DNA from: Bryobacterales bacterium
Lineage (GTDB): Bacteria; Acidobacteriota; Terriglobia; Bryobacterales; UBA6623
Length of the DNA stretch: 37,728 bases
Direction of reading: 5' to 3'
Assembly (NCBI GenBank): GCA_028819215.1
Contig: JAPPMG010000069.1
Coordinates: 1-37,728 of the forward strand
Positions 17,239-25,679 of the stretch are shown here, piece after piece. Each line of letters begins with the position of its first letter. Position 1 is the stretch's first letter. Position numbers and translations under genes: made by a program. Below the pieces are notes generated by a model. It saw only the letters and a program-made list of their open reading frames with translations, made no database searches and had not been told where the DNA came from.

Positions 17239-17958
17239 ATGCCCCTCTCTCGGAATGCGGTCCCCTTGCGCGAACGGCTCATCTTCGCTATGGACGTGCC
17301 TGACACTTCGTCGGCGCAAGCCTTGGCGGATCGACTCGGCGACTCGGTCTGCTTCTACAAGCTGGGACTGGAACTGTTCATGGACGGCGGCTATTTCCAG
17401 CTCGTCGACCGGCTCACGTCCCAGGGCAAGAAGGTGTTCGTGGACCTGAAGTTCTTCGACGTGCCCGAAACCGTCGGCCGAGCCGTCCGTCGCCTTGGCG
17501 GCCGGGGCGTGACGTTTTGCACGGTCCATGGCAACGATGCGATGCTGGCCGCGGCCTGTTCCAATCGCGGCGACGTCAAGATCTTGGCCGTGACGGCGCT
17601 GACAAGTCTGGACCGGGGCGACTTGGACGATCTCGGCTTCGCCTGCGACCCTCGGGAACTCGTCCTGTCGCGGGCGCGGCGCGCGTTCGAGATAGGCTGT
17701 GACGGGGTAATATCGTCCGGCTTGGAAGCGTCGGCGCTGCGCCAGCACGTGGATAGCCGCCTCTTGGTCGTCACTCCGGGCATTCGGCCCGTGGAGAACC
17801 GGCCCGTAGACGACCAAAAGCGCACCGTCGATGTGCGCCAGGCGTTCTTGAACGGGGCCGACCACATCGTGGTGGGCCGGCCGATCCGGAACGCCGCCGA
17901 CCCTTGCGCGGCCGCCGAGTCGATTCAGCGCACGATCGCCGATGTCTTCGCCGGCTGA
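17239..17958 (+). CDS. pyrF: Orotidine 5'-phosphate decarboxylase
   Basis: Last step of de novo UMP synthesis, converting OMP to UMP and CO2 in the cytoplasm. It is 239 residues, the usual bacterial length. The catalytic D-x-K-x-x-D is Asp69-L-Lys71-F-F-Asp74 (VFVDLKFFDVPETV). The N-terminal substrate site is LIFAMDVPD, and the phosphate-binding end is VTPGIRP followed by GADHIVVGRPI. It lies 78 bases after the beta-lactamase-like gene and converges with the acyl-CoA-ligase-like gene 33 bases downstream. No other pyrimidine gene is nearby. Confidence 0.96.
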   Translation: MPLSRNAVPLRERLIFAMDVPDTSSAQALADRLGDSVCFYKLGLELFMDGGYFQLVDRLTSQGKKVFVDLKFFDVPETVGRAVRRLGGRGVTFCTVHGNDAMLAAACSNRGDVKILAVTALTSLDRGDLDDLGFACDPRELVLSRARRAFEIGCDGVISSGLEASALRQHVDSRLLVVTPGIRPVENRPVDDQKRTVDVRQAFLNGADHIVVGRPIRNAADPCAAAESIQRTIADVFAG

Positions 17959-17991
17959 GGGCGCTTTGACGGACCTGGCCCGCGAGCCGGC

Positions 17992-19521
17992 CTAGCCGAG
18001 GCCGAGATCCTTGGCCAGGCCCACGCGTTTCAGCTTGCCGCTGGGACCCTTGGGGATGGCCTCGACGAAGCGCACCACGCGGGGCACCTTGTGGGAGGCC
18101 AGCCGCTCGGAGGCAAACTGGCCGAGCGCCCGCTGCGTCAGATCGGAGCCCTCTTCGAGCACCACGGCGGCTGCGACTTCCTCGCCGAGCTTGGGGTGGG
18201 GCATCGCGAACGCCACGGCTTGCGCTACAGCGGGATGCTCCAAGAGCGCTTCGTCGATCTCGCGCGGGGAGATCTTCTCCCCACCTCGGTTGATGAGTTC
18301 CTTGAGCCTGCCCGTGATCGTGAAATAGCCGTCGCTGTCGCAGACGCCTTGATCCCCGGTGCGAAACCACTGCCCGTGGAAGGCGCTCGCATTGGCCTGC
18401 GGATTGTCCACGTAGCCGGCCATTACGTTCTCGCCTCGAATCACGACTTCGCCTGTTGCGCCGACGGATAGCAGGCTGCCCGCGCCGTCCATGATCGCGA
18501 CCTCCGGCCCGGCTGCCAGCCCGACCGTGCCGGGCTTTCGCACGGCCGGGGGCAGGGGATTGCTCGCCATTTGGTGGGATGCCTCTGTCATGCCGTAGGA
18601 CTCGACCACCGGGCAGCGAAATGCCCCCTCTAGGGCGGTGAGCACGGACGGCGGCAGGGCGGCCGACGACGAGCGGATCAGCCGCAGCTGGCTCTGGGCG
18701 AGGCTCGCGGGGTTTCTGGCCGAGCGTTGCAAGATCGCTTGGTGCATGGTTGGCACGGCGCTGTACCAAGTGGGCCGCGATTCGTCCAGCCACTTGAAGA
18801 AGCGCATCGGCGCGAAGCCGGGCGTGGCGACCACCGAAGCGCCGGCGCAAAGCGACGACAGCAGCGCCCCGATCAAGCCATGGATGTGAAACAGCGGCAT
18901 GATGTTCAGGCACGTGTCTTCGGGTCCGAGCCGCAGGGTCGATGCGATATTGGCGGCCGACGCGGCCAGATTTCCCTGCGTTAGCGGCACCAGCTTCGGC
19001 TTCGCCGTCGTGCCAGAGGTGTGTAGCAGCAGCGCCGTATCTTCCGGCCTCGCCGCATCAGGCGTGTTCCCGCCCGAAGCGGGGCCGCCCACAAGCCTGA
19101 ATTCACCCGCGGAGTTGATCGCTTCCAACTGCAGAATAGGAATGCAGAGCTGCTGCGCCACCGCGGTTGCGGGGGTGTCGCTGCCCGCGGCCACGATCAA
19201 GGCCCGCGCCCGCAGACTCTGCAAGCTGTCGCGGATCTCTCGCTCGCGCAGCCCCGGGTGCAGCGGTGCCGCCGCTGCTGCGGCCGCCACCGCCACGAAC
19301 GCCGCTGCCATGTGGGGTCCGTTCTCTAGGACCATGGCGACGGGGTCGCCGCGGCCGATCCCGCCGGCGCTCAGCGCGGCTGCGGTTTGCTCGGCTTGGC
19401 AGCGCAGTTCTGCGTAGGACATCCGTGCCCCAGACTCGCTGCGCAGCGCTGGCAGAGATCCGTCTTGTCCCGCCAATAGTCCGGCGATCGTGGCGGCTCG
19501 GGGGCGCGTCGGGTACGACAT
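17992..19521 (-). CDS. AMP-dependent acyl-CoA synthetase, oxalate-CoA-ligase-like
   Basis: 509-residue adenylate-forming ligase that activates a carboxylic acid to an acyl-AMP and then a CoA thioester. The ATP loop is TSGTTAKPK at 168-176, the A5 motif YGMTEASHQM at about 309-318, followed by A8 (GRLKELINRGGEKISPREID) and the catalytic lysine in PSGKLKR near the end. The A5 sequence with ASHQMASNPLP is typical of the plant AAE3/yeast Pcs60 oxalyl-CoA synthetase group, so oxalate is the best guess; other short acids cannot be excluded. It is 21 bases downstream of speA on the same strand and probably co-transcribed. No oxalyl-CoA decarboxylase is in the window. Confidence 0.85.
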   Translation of the reverse strand: MSYPTRPRAATIAGLLAGQDGSLPALRSESGARMSYAELRCQAEQTAAALSAGGIGRGDPVAMVLENGPHMAAAFVAVAAAAAAAPLHPGLREREIRDSLQSLRARALIVAAGSDTPATAVAQQLCIPILQLEAINSAGEFRLVGGPASGGNTPDAARPEDTALLLHTSGTTAKPKLVPLTQGNLAASAANIASTLRLGPEDTCLNIMPLFHIHGLIGALLSSLCAGASVVATPGFAPMRFFKWLDESRPTWYSAVPTMHQAILQRSARNPASLAQSQLRLIRSSSAALPPSVLTALEGAFRCPVVESYGMTEASHQMASNPLPPAVRKPGTVGLAAGPEVAIMDGAGSLLSVGATGEVVIRGENVMAGYVDNPQANASAFHGQWFRTGDQGVCDSDGYFTITGRLKELINRGGEKISPREIDEALLEHPAVAQAVAFAMPHPKLGEEVAAAVVLEEGSDLTQRALGQFASERLASHKVPRVVRFVEAIPKGPSGKLKRVGLAKDLGLG

Positions 19522-19542
19522 CGGAGAGCGATCAGACTGGCC

Positions 19543-21477
19543 CTAAACCAGGTAAGTATAGTCGTCCAAGACCCGTGACGAGGTGGCCAGCACCTCGTGC
19601 TCGTCTTCGTCGCCGATCAGCCCTGCTTGCTTGCGCTCAGCCAGCCGGCGCGCCAGCGCTTCCCGCAGGGCCTCGGGCTCGTAGCCGAAATCGCTGAGAA
19701 CGTCCCGCACGTTGTCGCCCCGGTTCGGCTGGCTGACCACGCGCCGCCCGCCCGAAGCGACCGCAACGTTTAGTTCCGTGACTGTTCCGAACAGGTTGTG
19801 AATGTCGCCCAGAGTCTCCTGGTAGGCGCCCAATAGCAGGATGCCCAGATAGTACGGCTCGTCAGGCCGCGGGGCGTGCAACTCGAGCGATTCCTTGAAG
19901 TGCTTGGCATCGACGAAGCGGTCGACGGTCCCGTCAGAATCGCAGGTGATGTCGCACAGCACGCCGCGCTCGCTAGGGATCTCGTTCAAGCGGTGTATGG
20001 GGACGATCGGGAATAGCTGGTCGAAGGCCCAGAAGTCCGGGATCGACTGGAACATGGAGAAGTTACAGACGAATTTTGAAGCCAGTACTTGATCGAGATC
20101 CTGCAGCTCCTTGGGGCGATGCTTCATCTGGCGCGACAGGCGCGCGACCCGGCGGCAGATCTTCCAGAACAGCGCCTCTCCCTTGGCCTTGTCGCGCAGG
20201 CCTAGATAGCCGAGCTCGAAGAGCGAGTTCATGTCCCCGCGCTGTTGCACGGCGTCGTGGTAGCGCTCGCGAAAGTTCTTGGCGTTGACGCCTTCGGCGA
20301 TGTCGACCAGTTCCAGCACCGGTTGGGCTTCCGACTCGACCTCGCTGAAGTCATCGTCGGCAACCAGGCCTGGCGTGACCACCTTGCGCACGTCGGTGAC
20401 CAGCATGGAGTGGTAGGCCACCATCGCCCGGCCGTGCTCGGTGACGATGGTCGGGGCGGACACCTCCTCGCTGTCGCAAACCTCTCCCAGCGTGTACACG
20501 ATGTCGTTGGCAAACTCTTGCACCGAGTAGTTCATGGAGAACTCGCTGGCAGTGCGGGAGCCGTCGTAATCGACACCGAGGCCACCCCCCACGTTCAGGT
20601 AGGCGATGTCGAAGCCCGCCTTGCGTGCCTTGGCATAGACGCGCGCGGCTTCCTTGAATGCCTGCTTGGCCCGGCGGATGTCGTTGACTTGGGAGCCGAT
20701 ATGGAAGTGCAGCATCGTGAGCTGGCTCTCCGCGCCCCATTCCCTGATCAGGTCCAATGCCCGCACCAAGGCCATCGTGCTCATGCCGAACTTGGCGAAC
20801 TCGCCGCAAGAATCCTCCCACTTGCCGCTGCCCCGAGCGCCTAGCTTGACGCGCAGTCCGATCGGCGGCAGCAGGCCCTGGGCGCCGGCTAGCTTGAGCG
20901 TCATGTGCAAGTCCTGAAGGTCTTCCACGACGATCACGGCCTTGCGCCCGAGCTTGGCCGCCGCCATCGCCAAGCGCAGGTACAGGTCGTCCTTGAGACC
21001 GTTGCAAATGATCAGAGACCCTTCCGCCAGCGGCATGGAGAGGGCCGCGATCAACTCCGCCTTGCTGCCAACCTCGAGGCCGTAGTCGTAGCGCTGGCCC
21101 GATTCCACCAAGCGGCGCAGAACTTCAGGCCGCTGGTTGACCTTGACCGGGTACGCGCCGATGTGGCGCCCGGCGTAGTCGAACTCCGCGATGGCTGTGG
21201 CGAAGGCTTGGTGCAGCGATGCCAGCCTCTCGTCCAAGATCTGCGGGAAGCGCAGCAGGAAGGGCGGCGAGAGCTGATTGCGCACTTGGTCCTGCACGGC
21301 CTCGTACACGTCTACCGCGAGGCCGGGAATCTTGTGCGGCGTAACGCTGAGATGGCCGGACTGGTTCACGCCGAAATAGCCGAAGCCCCAGTTGTCCAAG
21401 CCATAGATCCGCGAGACGCGCTCGATGGCCGAAGGCTCGGCGCTGGCATCGACGGAGGGCTGGTCTGCTAGGTGCAT
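19543..21477 (-). CDS. speA: Biosynthetic arginine decarboxylase
   Basis: Converts arginine to agmatine, the first step of putrescine/spermidine synthesis; PLP-dependent fold III enzyme. It is 644 residues, full length for SpeA. The PLP lysine is Lys112 in AYPVKVNQ, with a glycine-rich phosphate site GGGLGVDYDGS and the conserved NFSMFQSIPDFWAFDQLFP and C-terminal LGAYQETLGDIHNLFG blocks. The ATG at 21477 has GAGGAAT about 8 bases upstream. The oxalate-CoA-ligase-like gene follows 21 bases later. No agmatine-processing genes are nearby. Confidence 0.95.
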   Translation of the reverse strand: MHLADQPSVDASAEPSAIERVSRIYGLDNWGFGYFGVNQSGHLSVTPHKIPGLAVDVYEAVQDQVRNQLSPPFLLRFPQILDERLASLHQAFATAIAEFDYAGRHIGAYPVKVNQRPEVLRRLVESGQRYDYGLEVGSKAELIAALSMPLAEGSLIICNGLKDDLYLRLAMAAAKLGRKAVIVVEDLQDLHMTLKLAGAQGLLPPIGLRVKLGARGSGKWEDSCGEFAKFGMSTMALVRALDLIREWGAESQLTMLHFHIGSQVNDIRRAKQAFKEAARVYAKARKAGFDIAYLNVGGGLGVDYDGSRTASEFSMNYSVQEFANDIVYTLGEVCDSEEVSAPTIVTEHGRAMVAYHSMLVTDVRKVVTPGLVADDDFSEVESEAQPVLELVDIAEGVNAKNFRERYHDAVQQRGDMNSLFELGYLGLRDKAKGEALFWKICRRVARLSRQMKHRPKELQDLDQVLASKFVCNFSMFQSIPDFWAFDQLFPIVPIHRLNEIPSERGVLCDITCDSDGTVDRFVDAKHFKESLELHAPRPDEPYYLGILLLGAYQETLGDIHNLFGTVTELNVAVASGGRRVVSQPNRGDNVRDVLSDFGYEPEALREALARRLAERKQAGLIGDEDEHEVLATSSRVLDDYTYLV

Positions 21478-21963
21478 GCGGGGATTCCTCGAAAGGGTTC
21501 AGGCTCTTTCGCTTGGCGTTGTTCGCGCGCGAGTTTTCGCCCTTTGGGGTGAGTTGCTGCTGGAGCTTCCTGGATTCATCTCGGGGCTGGCCCTGTCCAA
21601 GGGCTTGCTGGGTCGCTGACACAACCTTAACAGCCACCGCATTGATTGCCATGACCAGCTTTGTTGCGGTGCGCTCGCGGCGCTTGCGGAGGTCGGCAGA
21701 TCCCGCGGTTCCAGACACAGAATTCCGCCTCCGCGCCCAAGAAGCTGACTACTCCGCCTGCGCAACAGTTACGTTGCGCCCTTTCGCGACAGAGATTCCG
21801 GGGGGTGCTGTGCGGGCCAGGCCTAGACCTTACGCAGTCCTTGCTTCCTCCCGGTAGCGATCGCCGCTCCAGACGTGGCTCACGTAGCTGGGCGGCCGAA
21901 CGCACAGGGCCTGACTCGGCACTCTTGTATATAAGCTCCCGGTGATAGAATCCGTCAGCTTCC
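21478..21963. other. 486-bp divergent gap between speA and MFS gene
   Basis: Upstream region for both divergent genes. It contains the MFS promoter at 21943-21951 and the speA Shine-Dalgarno. Short frames on both strands have no recognisable domains. A - frame starting at 21718 runs into speA out of phase and is judged a shadow. No riboswitch fold was recognised. Confidence 0.5.
21943..21951 (+). promoter_or_regulatory. Extended -10 before MFS gene
   Basis: TGATAGAAT (TG-n-TAGAAT) twelve bases before the GTG start at 21964, with a TTGTAT-like -35 at 21925-21930 at short spacing (15). It gives a leader of only about six bases. Confidence 0.45.
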
Positions 21964-23214
21964 GTGAGAACTGACACCAACGCCCGCCGCCTCACTCTCG
22001 CATTCGCGGTCACAGTCGCGTTCGTCACATACCTCGACCGGGTCTGCATTTCCGTTGCCGCGCCGTTCATGGTCGAGGACCTTGGACTGAGCAGCGTCCG
22101 CATGGGCTATGTCTTCAGCGCATTCGCCCTGGCCTACGGTCTGTTCGAGATTCCAACGGGATGGATCGGCGACCGCTTTGGCCAAAAGCGGCTGATGGCC
22201 CCGATCGTTGCCGCATGGTCGCTGCTCACGATCCTGACCGGGGCAGCGCGGGGATTCGCAACGCTGGCCGGAATTCGCTTCTTGTTTGGCGCCGCACAGG
22301 CCGGAGCGTTTCCGACCCTGACCCGGGCCCTCGCCCGTTGGTTCCCGGCCAGCGAGCGAGGCCGAACCACCGGTCTCATGTGGATGGGAGCCCGCTTGGG
22401 TGGGTCTGCGGCCCCTCCCATCGCGGCGCTTCTCATTGCCCTGATCGGATGGCGTCCCACCTTTGCGGCGCTCGGGACGATCGGGTTGTTCTGGTGTTGG
22501 CTTTTCTGGAGGTGGTACACGGACGATCCGGCCGATCACCCCGAAGTCGGGGGGGCTGAACTGGCGTACATCCGCTCGGAGGGCATTCCGCCGGCCGAGG
22601 CTTCGGCGATCCCGTGGCGGCGCATGCTCGCCGACGGCAACCTCTGGGCCCTGTTCGGCATGTACTTCTGCTCCGCATACGGGTTCTATTTCTTCGTCAC
22701 CTGGCTCCCGACGTACCTCATGGACGAGCACGGCCTGACTTTGGAGCGCTCCGGCCTCTACTCCGCGATCCCATTGCTGGTGGGCGCGGCCGCCTGCGTA
22801 GCCGGCGGCACCTTCTCCGACTGGCTGGTCCGGCGCGCGGGCTTGCGTTGGGGGCGCAGGGCGGTCGGGATCGGGGGGTTTGCCTTGGCCGCGGTGGGCT
22901 TCGCCATGGCGGCGGTCGCCGGAGAGCCTTTGGCAGCGGTGTTGTGGATGGCCTTCGCGCAAGGAGCGCAGGACCTCACTCTGCCCGTGGCGTGGGCGGT
23001 TTGCGTGGATGTCGGCCACCGCTATGGCGGGACGGCAACCGGATTCATGAACACGGCATCGAGCGCGTCCGCGGTCATCTCGCCGATTTCCGCCGCGTGG
23101 CTCGCTTCGCAGTTCGGCTCGTTCGAGTCAATGTTCTGGGCCGCGACCGTTGTGTATGGTATGGGTGCGCTGCTGTGGTTCTTGATCGATCCGGAGCGGC
23201 GCGTCGAGGACTGA
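21964..23214 (+). CDS. MFS transporter, anion:cation symporter type
   Basis: 416-residue inner-membrane permease with about 12 transmembrane helices and GTG start. The MFS signature between helices 2 and 3 is GWIGDRFGQKRLM, and the first helix has TYLDRVCISVAAPFM, typical of the ACS family (hexuronate, glucarate, tartrate and phthalate carriers). A repeat of the loop appears after helix 8 (SDWLVRRAGLRWGRR). It ends four bases before a creatininase-family gene, so the pair probably imports and hydrolyses one compound. Substrate not deducible; an organic anion is likely. Confidence 0.88.
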   Translation: MRTDTNARRLTLAFAVTVAFVTYLDRVCISVAAPFMVEDLGLSSVRMGYVFSAFALAYGLFEIPTGWIGDRFGQKRLMAPIVAAWSLLTILTGAARGFATLAGIRFLFGAAQAGAFPTLTRALARWFPASERGRTTGLMWMGARLGGSAAPPIAALLIALIGWRPTFAALGTIGLFWCWLFWRWYTDDPADHPEVGGAELAYIRSEGIPPAEASAIPWRRMLADGNLWALFGMYFCSAYGFYFFVTWLPTYLMDEHGLTLERSGLYSAIPLLVGAAACVAGGTFSDWLVRRAGLRWGRRAVGIGGFALAAVGFAMAAVAGEPLAAVLWMAFAQGAQDLTLPVAWAVCVDVGHRYGGTATGFMNTASSASAVISPISAAWLASQFGSFESMFWAATVVYGMGALLWFLIDPERRVED

Positions 23215-23218
23215 ACCG

Positions 23219-24022
23219 ATGCCCAAGATCTCGTATCTCTACCACCACCACACGTGGCAGGAACTCGGCGGCAGGGTCCCCGACCAACCTGTCGTCGTGC
23301 TGCCGATCGGTTCCGTGGAGGACCACGGACACCACTTGCCTCTCGACACGGACAACTTCCTCATTTGGAGCATTTGCGAGGAAGCGGCGAAACGTGCGGA
23401 TGGCGACATCCTGTTGCTGCCGTTGATCCCGTACGGATTCGAGACGCACCACATGGACTTCACCGGCACGATTGACATCCAGCAGGAGCATCTCCTCCAC
23501 TTCGTCCTGGACGTGACCAAGAGCGTCGCGCACCACGGCTTCCGGCGGATTCTGATCGCCGACGGGCACGGCTCGAACATGCCCATCTTGGATCTCGTTG
23601 CGCGGCGGACGATCTTGGAGACCGACGCGCTTTGCGGAACGTTCATCTGGCCCAGCCTGGCCCGCGAAGAGATCCGCCTGCAGCGGGAGTCCGGGCGCGG
23701 CGGAATGTCGCACGGAGGGGAGCTCGAGACTTCTGTCTATCTCCATCTGGCCCCGGACAAGGTGCAGATGGAAAAGGCGGTCAAGGAGATCGGGATGCCC
23801 GAGTCCGAGTTCATCTGGATGGACCTGATGGACGGGTCGCCCGTGCACGTGATGGATGAATGGACGCGATTCAGCAAGACGGGCACATACGGTGATCCGA
23901 CGATCGCCTCCGCTGCGAAGGGCAGTCCGATCTTCGAAGCCGTGGTCGACGCTTTCGTGCGACTCGCCCGGGAGTTCAAGAACCGACCCCGTGGCGAGCG
24001 GACCGATTACCACGGCAGCTAG
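23219..24022 (+). CDS. Creatininase-family metal hydrolase
   Basis: 267-residue protein of the creatininase family (PF02633), whose members open cyclic amides or hydrolyse related C-N bonds with a two-metal site. Metal-ligand motifs are visible: Glu34/His36/Asp45 in GSVEDHGHHLPLDTD, His117 in ADGHGSN (usually NGHGGN) and His165 with the Glu pair in SHGGELETS. GAGGAC lies 8 bases before the ATG, inside the end of the MFS gene. The family also includes FAPy deformylase and mycofactocin MftE; neither is supported by neighbours here. Tight coupling to the transporter suggests a catabolic role. Confidence 0.88.
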   Translation: MPKISYLYHHHTWQELGGRVPDQPVVVLPIGSVEDHGHHLPLDTDNFLIWSICEEAAKRADGDILLLPLIPYGFETHHMDFTGTIDIQQEHLLHFVLDVTKSVAHHGFRRILIADGHGSNMPILDLVARRTILETDALCGTFIWPSLAREEIRLQRESGRGGMSHGGELETSVYLHLAPDKVQMEKAVKEIGMPESEFIWMDLMDGSPVHVMDEWTRFSKTGTYGDPTIASAAKGSPIFEAVVDAFVRLAREFKNRPRGERTDYHGS

Positions 24023-24132
24023 CTCCCTTGCCGCAGGTCCTCGTCGGGGTCCTCGGAAGACTGCCTGAAGTTCCGTCCGTTGCCGGGGTGCCTGCTTCCA
24101 GCGACAGGGTCAGCAGTGCGGACACGACTTTA

Positions 24133-24171
24133 GGGGCCGGCCTCGGTCGCTCCGCTCCCTCTGCCGGCCCC
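24133..24171 (+). terminator. GC-rich hairpin after creatininase gene
   Basis: GGGGCCGGC at 24133-24141 pairs perfectly with GCCGGCCCC at 24163-24171 over a 21-base loop. It lacks a T-run. It could end the MFS-creatininase transcript, though it sits 110 bases past the stop. Confidence 0.35.
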
Positions 24172-24231
24172 CTGCCCCCTATCGGAACAGGTGGGGGACG
24201 TCCGCTAGACTCGCGGCGGGCCTCCCCCCAA

Positions 24232-24284
24232 AAAGTGTGCAATTTCAGTCGCCAGAAATGAGCAATTTTCGATTGCCATTGACA
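24232..24284 (-). mobile_element. Probable IS21-family end remnant (terminal repeats only)
   Basis: Two imperfect direct repeats, 24239-24254 (GCAATTTCAGTCGCCA) and 24262-24278 (GCAATTTTCGATTGCCA), 23 bases apart, end at a TGTCAATGGC tip on the - strand (24275-24284). Read on the - strand, this is the arrangement of the multiple terminal repeats of IS21-type elements: TGTCA tip, then GGCAATCGAAAATTGCTCA-like units. No istA/istB genes or second end are present, so it would be a solo end left by deletion. Recognition is from memory of the family. Confidence 0.35.
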
Positions 24285-24584
24285 GACTTCGCACTTCGGT
24301 CGTAGAGGCCGCGGGCTGCACGGGCCCTCTCGCTCCGCCTTCAATGTTCGGGCAGCATGAGTCCGTGTTGAAAGGTGGGGCAGAGCGGATCATGACGATG
24401 GCCGAGCAGGAACCAAACCGTCGGATCCGTTGGGAGACGGCTACTTTGAACGCATCAGCTCGCGATGCCACTCGCGGCCGCCTGCAGCTATGTGCTGACC
24501 TGGGTTTGCGTTAGGCGCGATTCTCGAACACCACTTGAGTCCTGTGTGCGGCCACGGTCGCCCAGGGCCGGTGGGTGGCCGACA

Positions 24585-24896
24585 CTACTTCTTGAACAAG
24601 TTGTGGAATGCCTCTCGCGCATCAGCAGCGGGGTTCCGACCGCCGCGGGCGGTGAGGTTGACTGACGAACGAGGCTCGAAATAGCCGCAGAAGTTGGAGC
24701 GCTCCTTGTCGCGGACCCACTCTGCCTGCGGTTCCGAGCATTGGTTGTTGCGACCCGGATCGAAGAATCTGCAATGGACGCAGGAATGCAAGTCCGCGCC
24801 GCACGACGAGCAGGTCGCATTGCGCTCGATCCTTTCGCGCGGCATCAAGCGCAGGGCGTGCCCGCAACGATAACAGGAGAGGGATAAATCCGTCAT
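24585..24896 (-). CDS. Small multi-cysteine zinc-ribbon protein
   Basis: 103-residue cytoplasmic protein with eight cysteines in ordered pairs: Cys8-x-x-Cys11, Cys29-x-x-Cys32, Cys39-x-x-Cys42, then Cys53 and Cys70. It fits two or more zinc ribbons and contains the blocks SCYRCGHAL, CSSCGADLHSCVHCRFFDPG and AEWVRDKERSNFCGYFEPR. I recall similar uncharacterised proteins in many Proteobacteria and Acidobacteria; no function is known to me. The frame is open far upstream (to 25511), but the conserved part begins at the ATG at 24896 and the extension lies antisense to the lipoprotein gene, so the short form is chosen. It is divergent from the lipoprotein gene with 24 bases between. Confidence 0.75.
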   Translation of the reverse strand: MTDLSLSCYRCGHALRLMPRERIERNATCSSCGADLHSCVHCRFFDPGRNNQCSEPQAEWVRDKERSNFCGYFEPRSSVNLTARGGRNPAADAREAFHNLFKK

Positions 24897-24920
24897 AATA
24901 ACGGCCTGGATCAGATTAGC

Positions 24921-25529
24921 ATGGAAGCTGCCCTCCAGCGGCGGCGGTTGGTGCTGGCCTGCCTCGCCGTGGCGTGCTTGGCATGCGGCGGCGCCGTGCC
25001 GCCTACCTACTACTACGTGCTCGACCTGCCGGCCCCGGTTCTGGCTGCGGCACCGCTGGAACACACTGCCGTGCTGATGCCCATTCGGGTGGGCGGCGTG
25101 ATTCGCCAAGGGCGCATCGTCTACCGCGAGTCCCCTGTGGAAGTGGGCTATTACGAGTACCACCGCTGGGGCGAAGATCCGCGAGAAAGCGTTTCGCGCG
25201 CCCTGCGCGAGCAGCTTCTGGCATTGGGCACGTTCGCGCGCTTGGACCACTTCGACGGTCGCACCTCGGCGGACTACGTGCTGCGCGGGGAGCTGTTGCG
25301 ACTCGAGGAGGTGGATCACGGTGGCGGCGTGCGCGCGGCCGTCACGATCTCGCTCGAGCTGGTTGAAGCTGCGACTGCGCGCGTGGTTTGGGTCGGCACT
25401 GCCGAGAAGAGCGAGCAGGTGTCCGCTAGCGAGGTGCGCTCCGTGGTGGCCGGTCTCAGCGCTGCCGCCGAGGAGGCAGTCCGGCAGCTCTCCGGCGAAT
25501 TGGACCGCCATCTGCGCCCTCCCGGCTAG
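24921..25529 (+). CDS. PqiC-like ABC-transport auxiliary lipoprotein
   Basis: 202-residue outer-membrane lipoprotein of the ABC-type transport auxiliary family (PF03886, PqiC/YmbA type). The signal (RRLVLACLAVACLACGG) has lipobox cysteines at 19 or 22, followed by the family block YYVLDLPAP and the later repeat SADYVLRGELLRLEEVDHG. These proteins normally assist MCE-domain lipid-transport systems (PqiAB, Mla-like), but no MCE protein, permease or ATPase gene is adjacent, so the partner is elsewhere or lost. Confidence 0.78.
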   Translation: MEAALQRRRLVLACLAVACLACGGAVPPTYYYVLDLPAPVLAAAPLEHTAVLMPIRVGGVIRQGRIVYRESPVEVGYYEYHRWGEDPRESVSRALREQLLALGTFARLDHFDGRTSADYVLRGELLRLEEVDHGGGVRAAVTISLELVEAATARVVWVGTAEKSEQVSASEVRSVVAGLSAAAEEAVRQLSGELDRHLRPPG

Positions 25530-25679
25530 AGGTCTCTCTTAGCATCGCGCTGCCGCTGCGCTGAGGGGATGCGGCGCTCCGGTGGGCGCGCCGAGCGCCT
25601 GCGCGATTCGATTGCGCGACCGAATAGTCGATCCATTGCCCCGCCGGAGAGAGGACCGCCGGGAGGCCTTCAATCGCTA

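Larger units (their letters stand above)
24023..24584. other. 562-bp non-coding gap with mobile-element remnant
   Basis: Contains a 9-bp inverted repeat at 24133-24171, possibly ending the creatininase transcript, and the IS21-type terminal repeats at 24232-24284. A 40-residue + frame at 24392-24514 (MTMAEQEPNRRIRWETAT...) has no recognised relative and is not called as a gene. Confidence 0.5.

Noticed and set aside
21499..21765. Short - frames in the speA-MFS gap
   Set aside because: Arg/Ser-rich, overlapping in several phases, no domain and no start context.
24392..24514. 40-residue + frame (MTMAEQEPNRR...)
   Set aside because: No Shine-Dalgarno, no recognised relative and located beside a mobile-element scar; possible fragment but not supportable as a gene.
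24897..25511. Upstream extension of the zinc-ribbon gene (to 308 residues)
   Set aside because: It is antisense to the PqiC-like gene and the conserved cysteine-rich part begins at ATG 24896.
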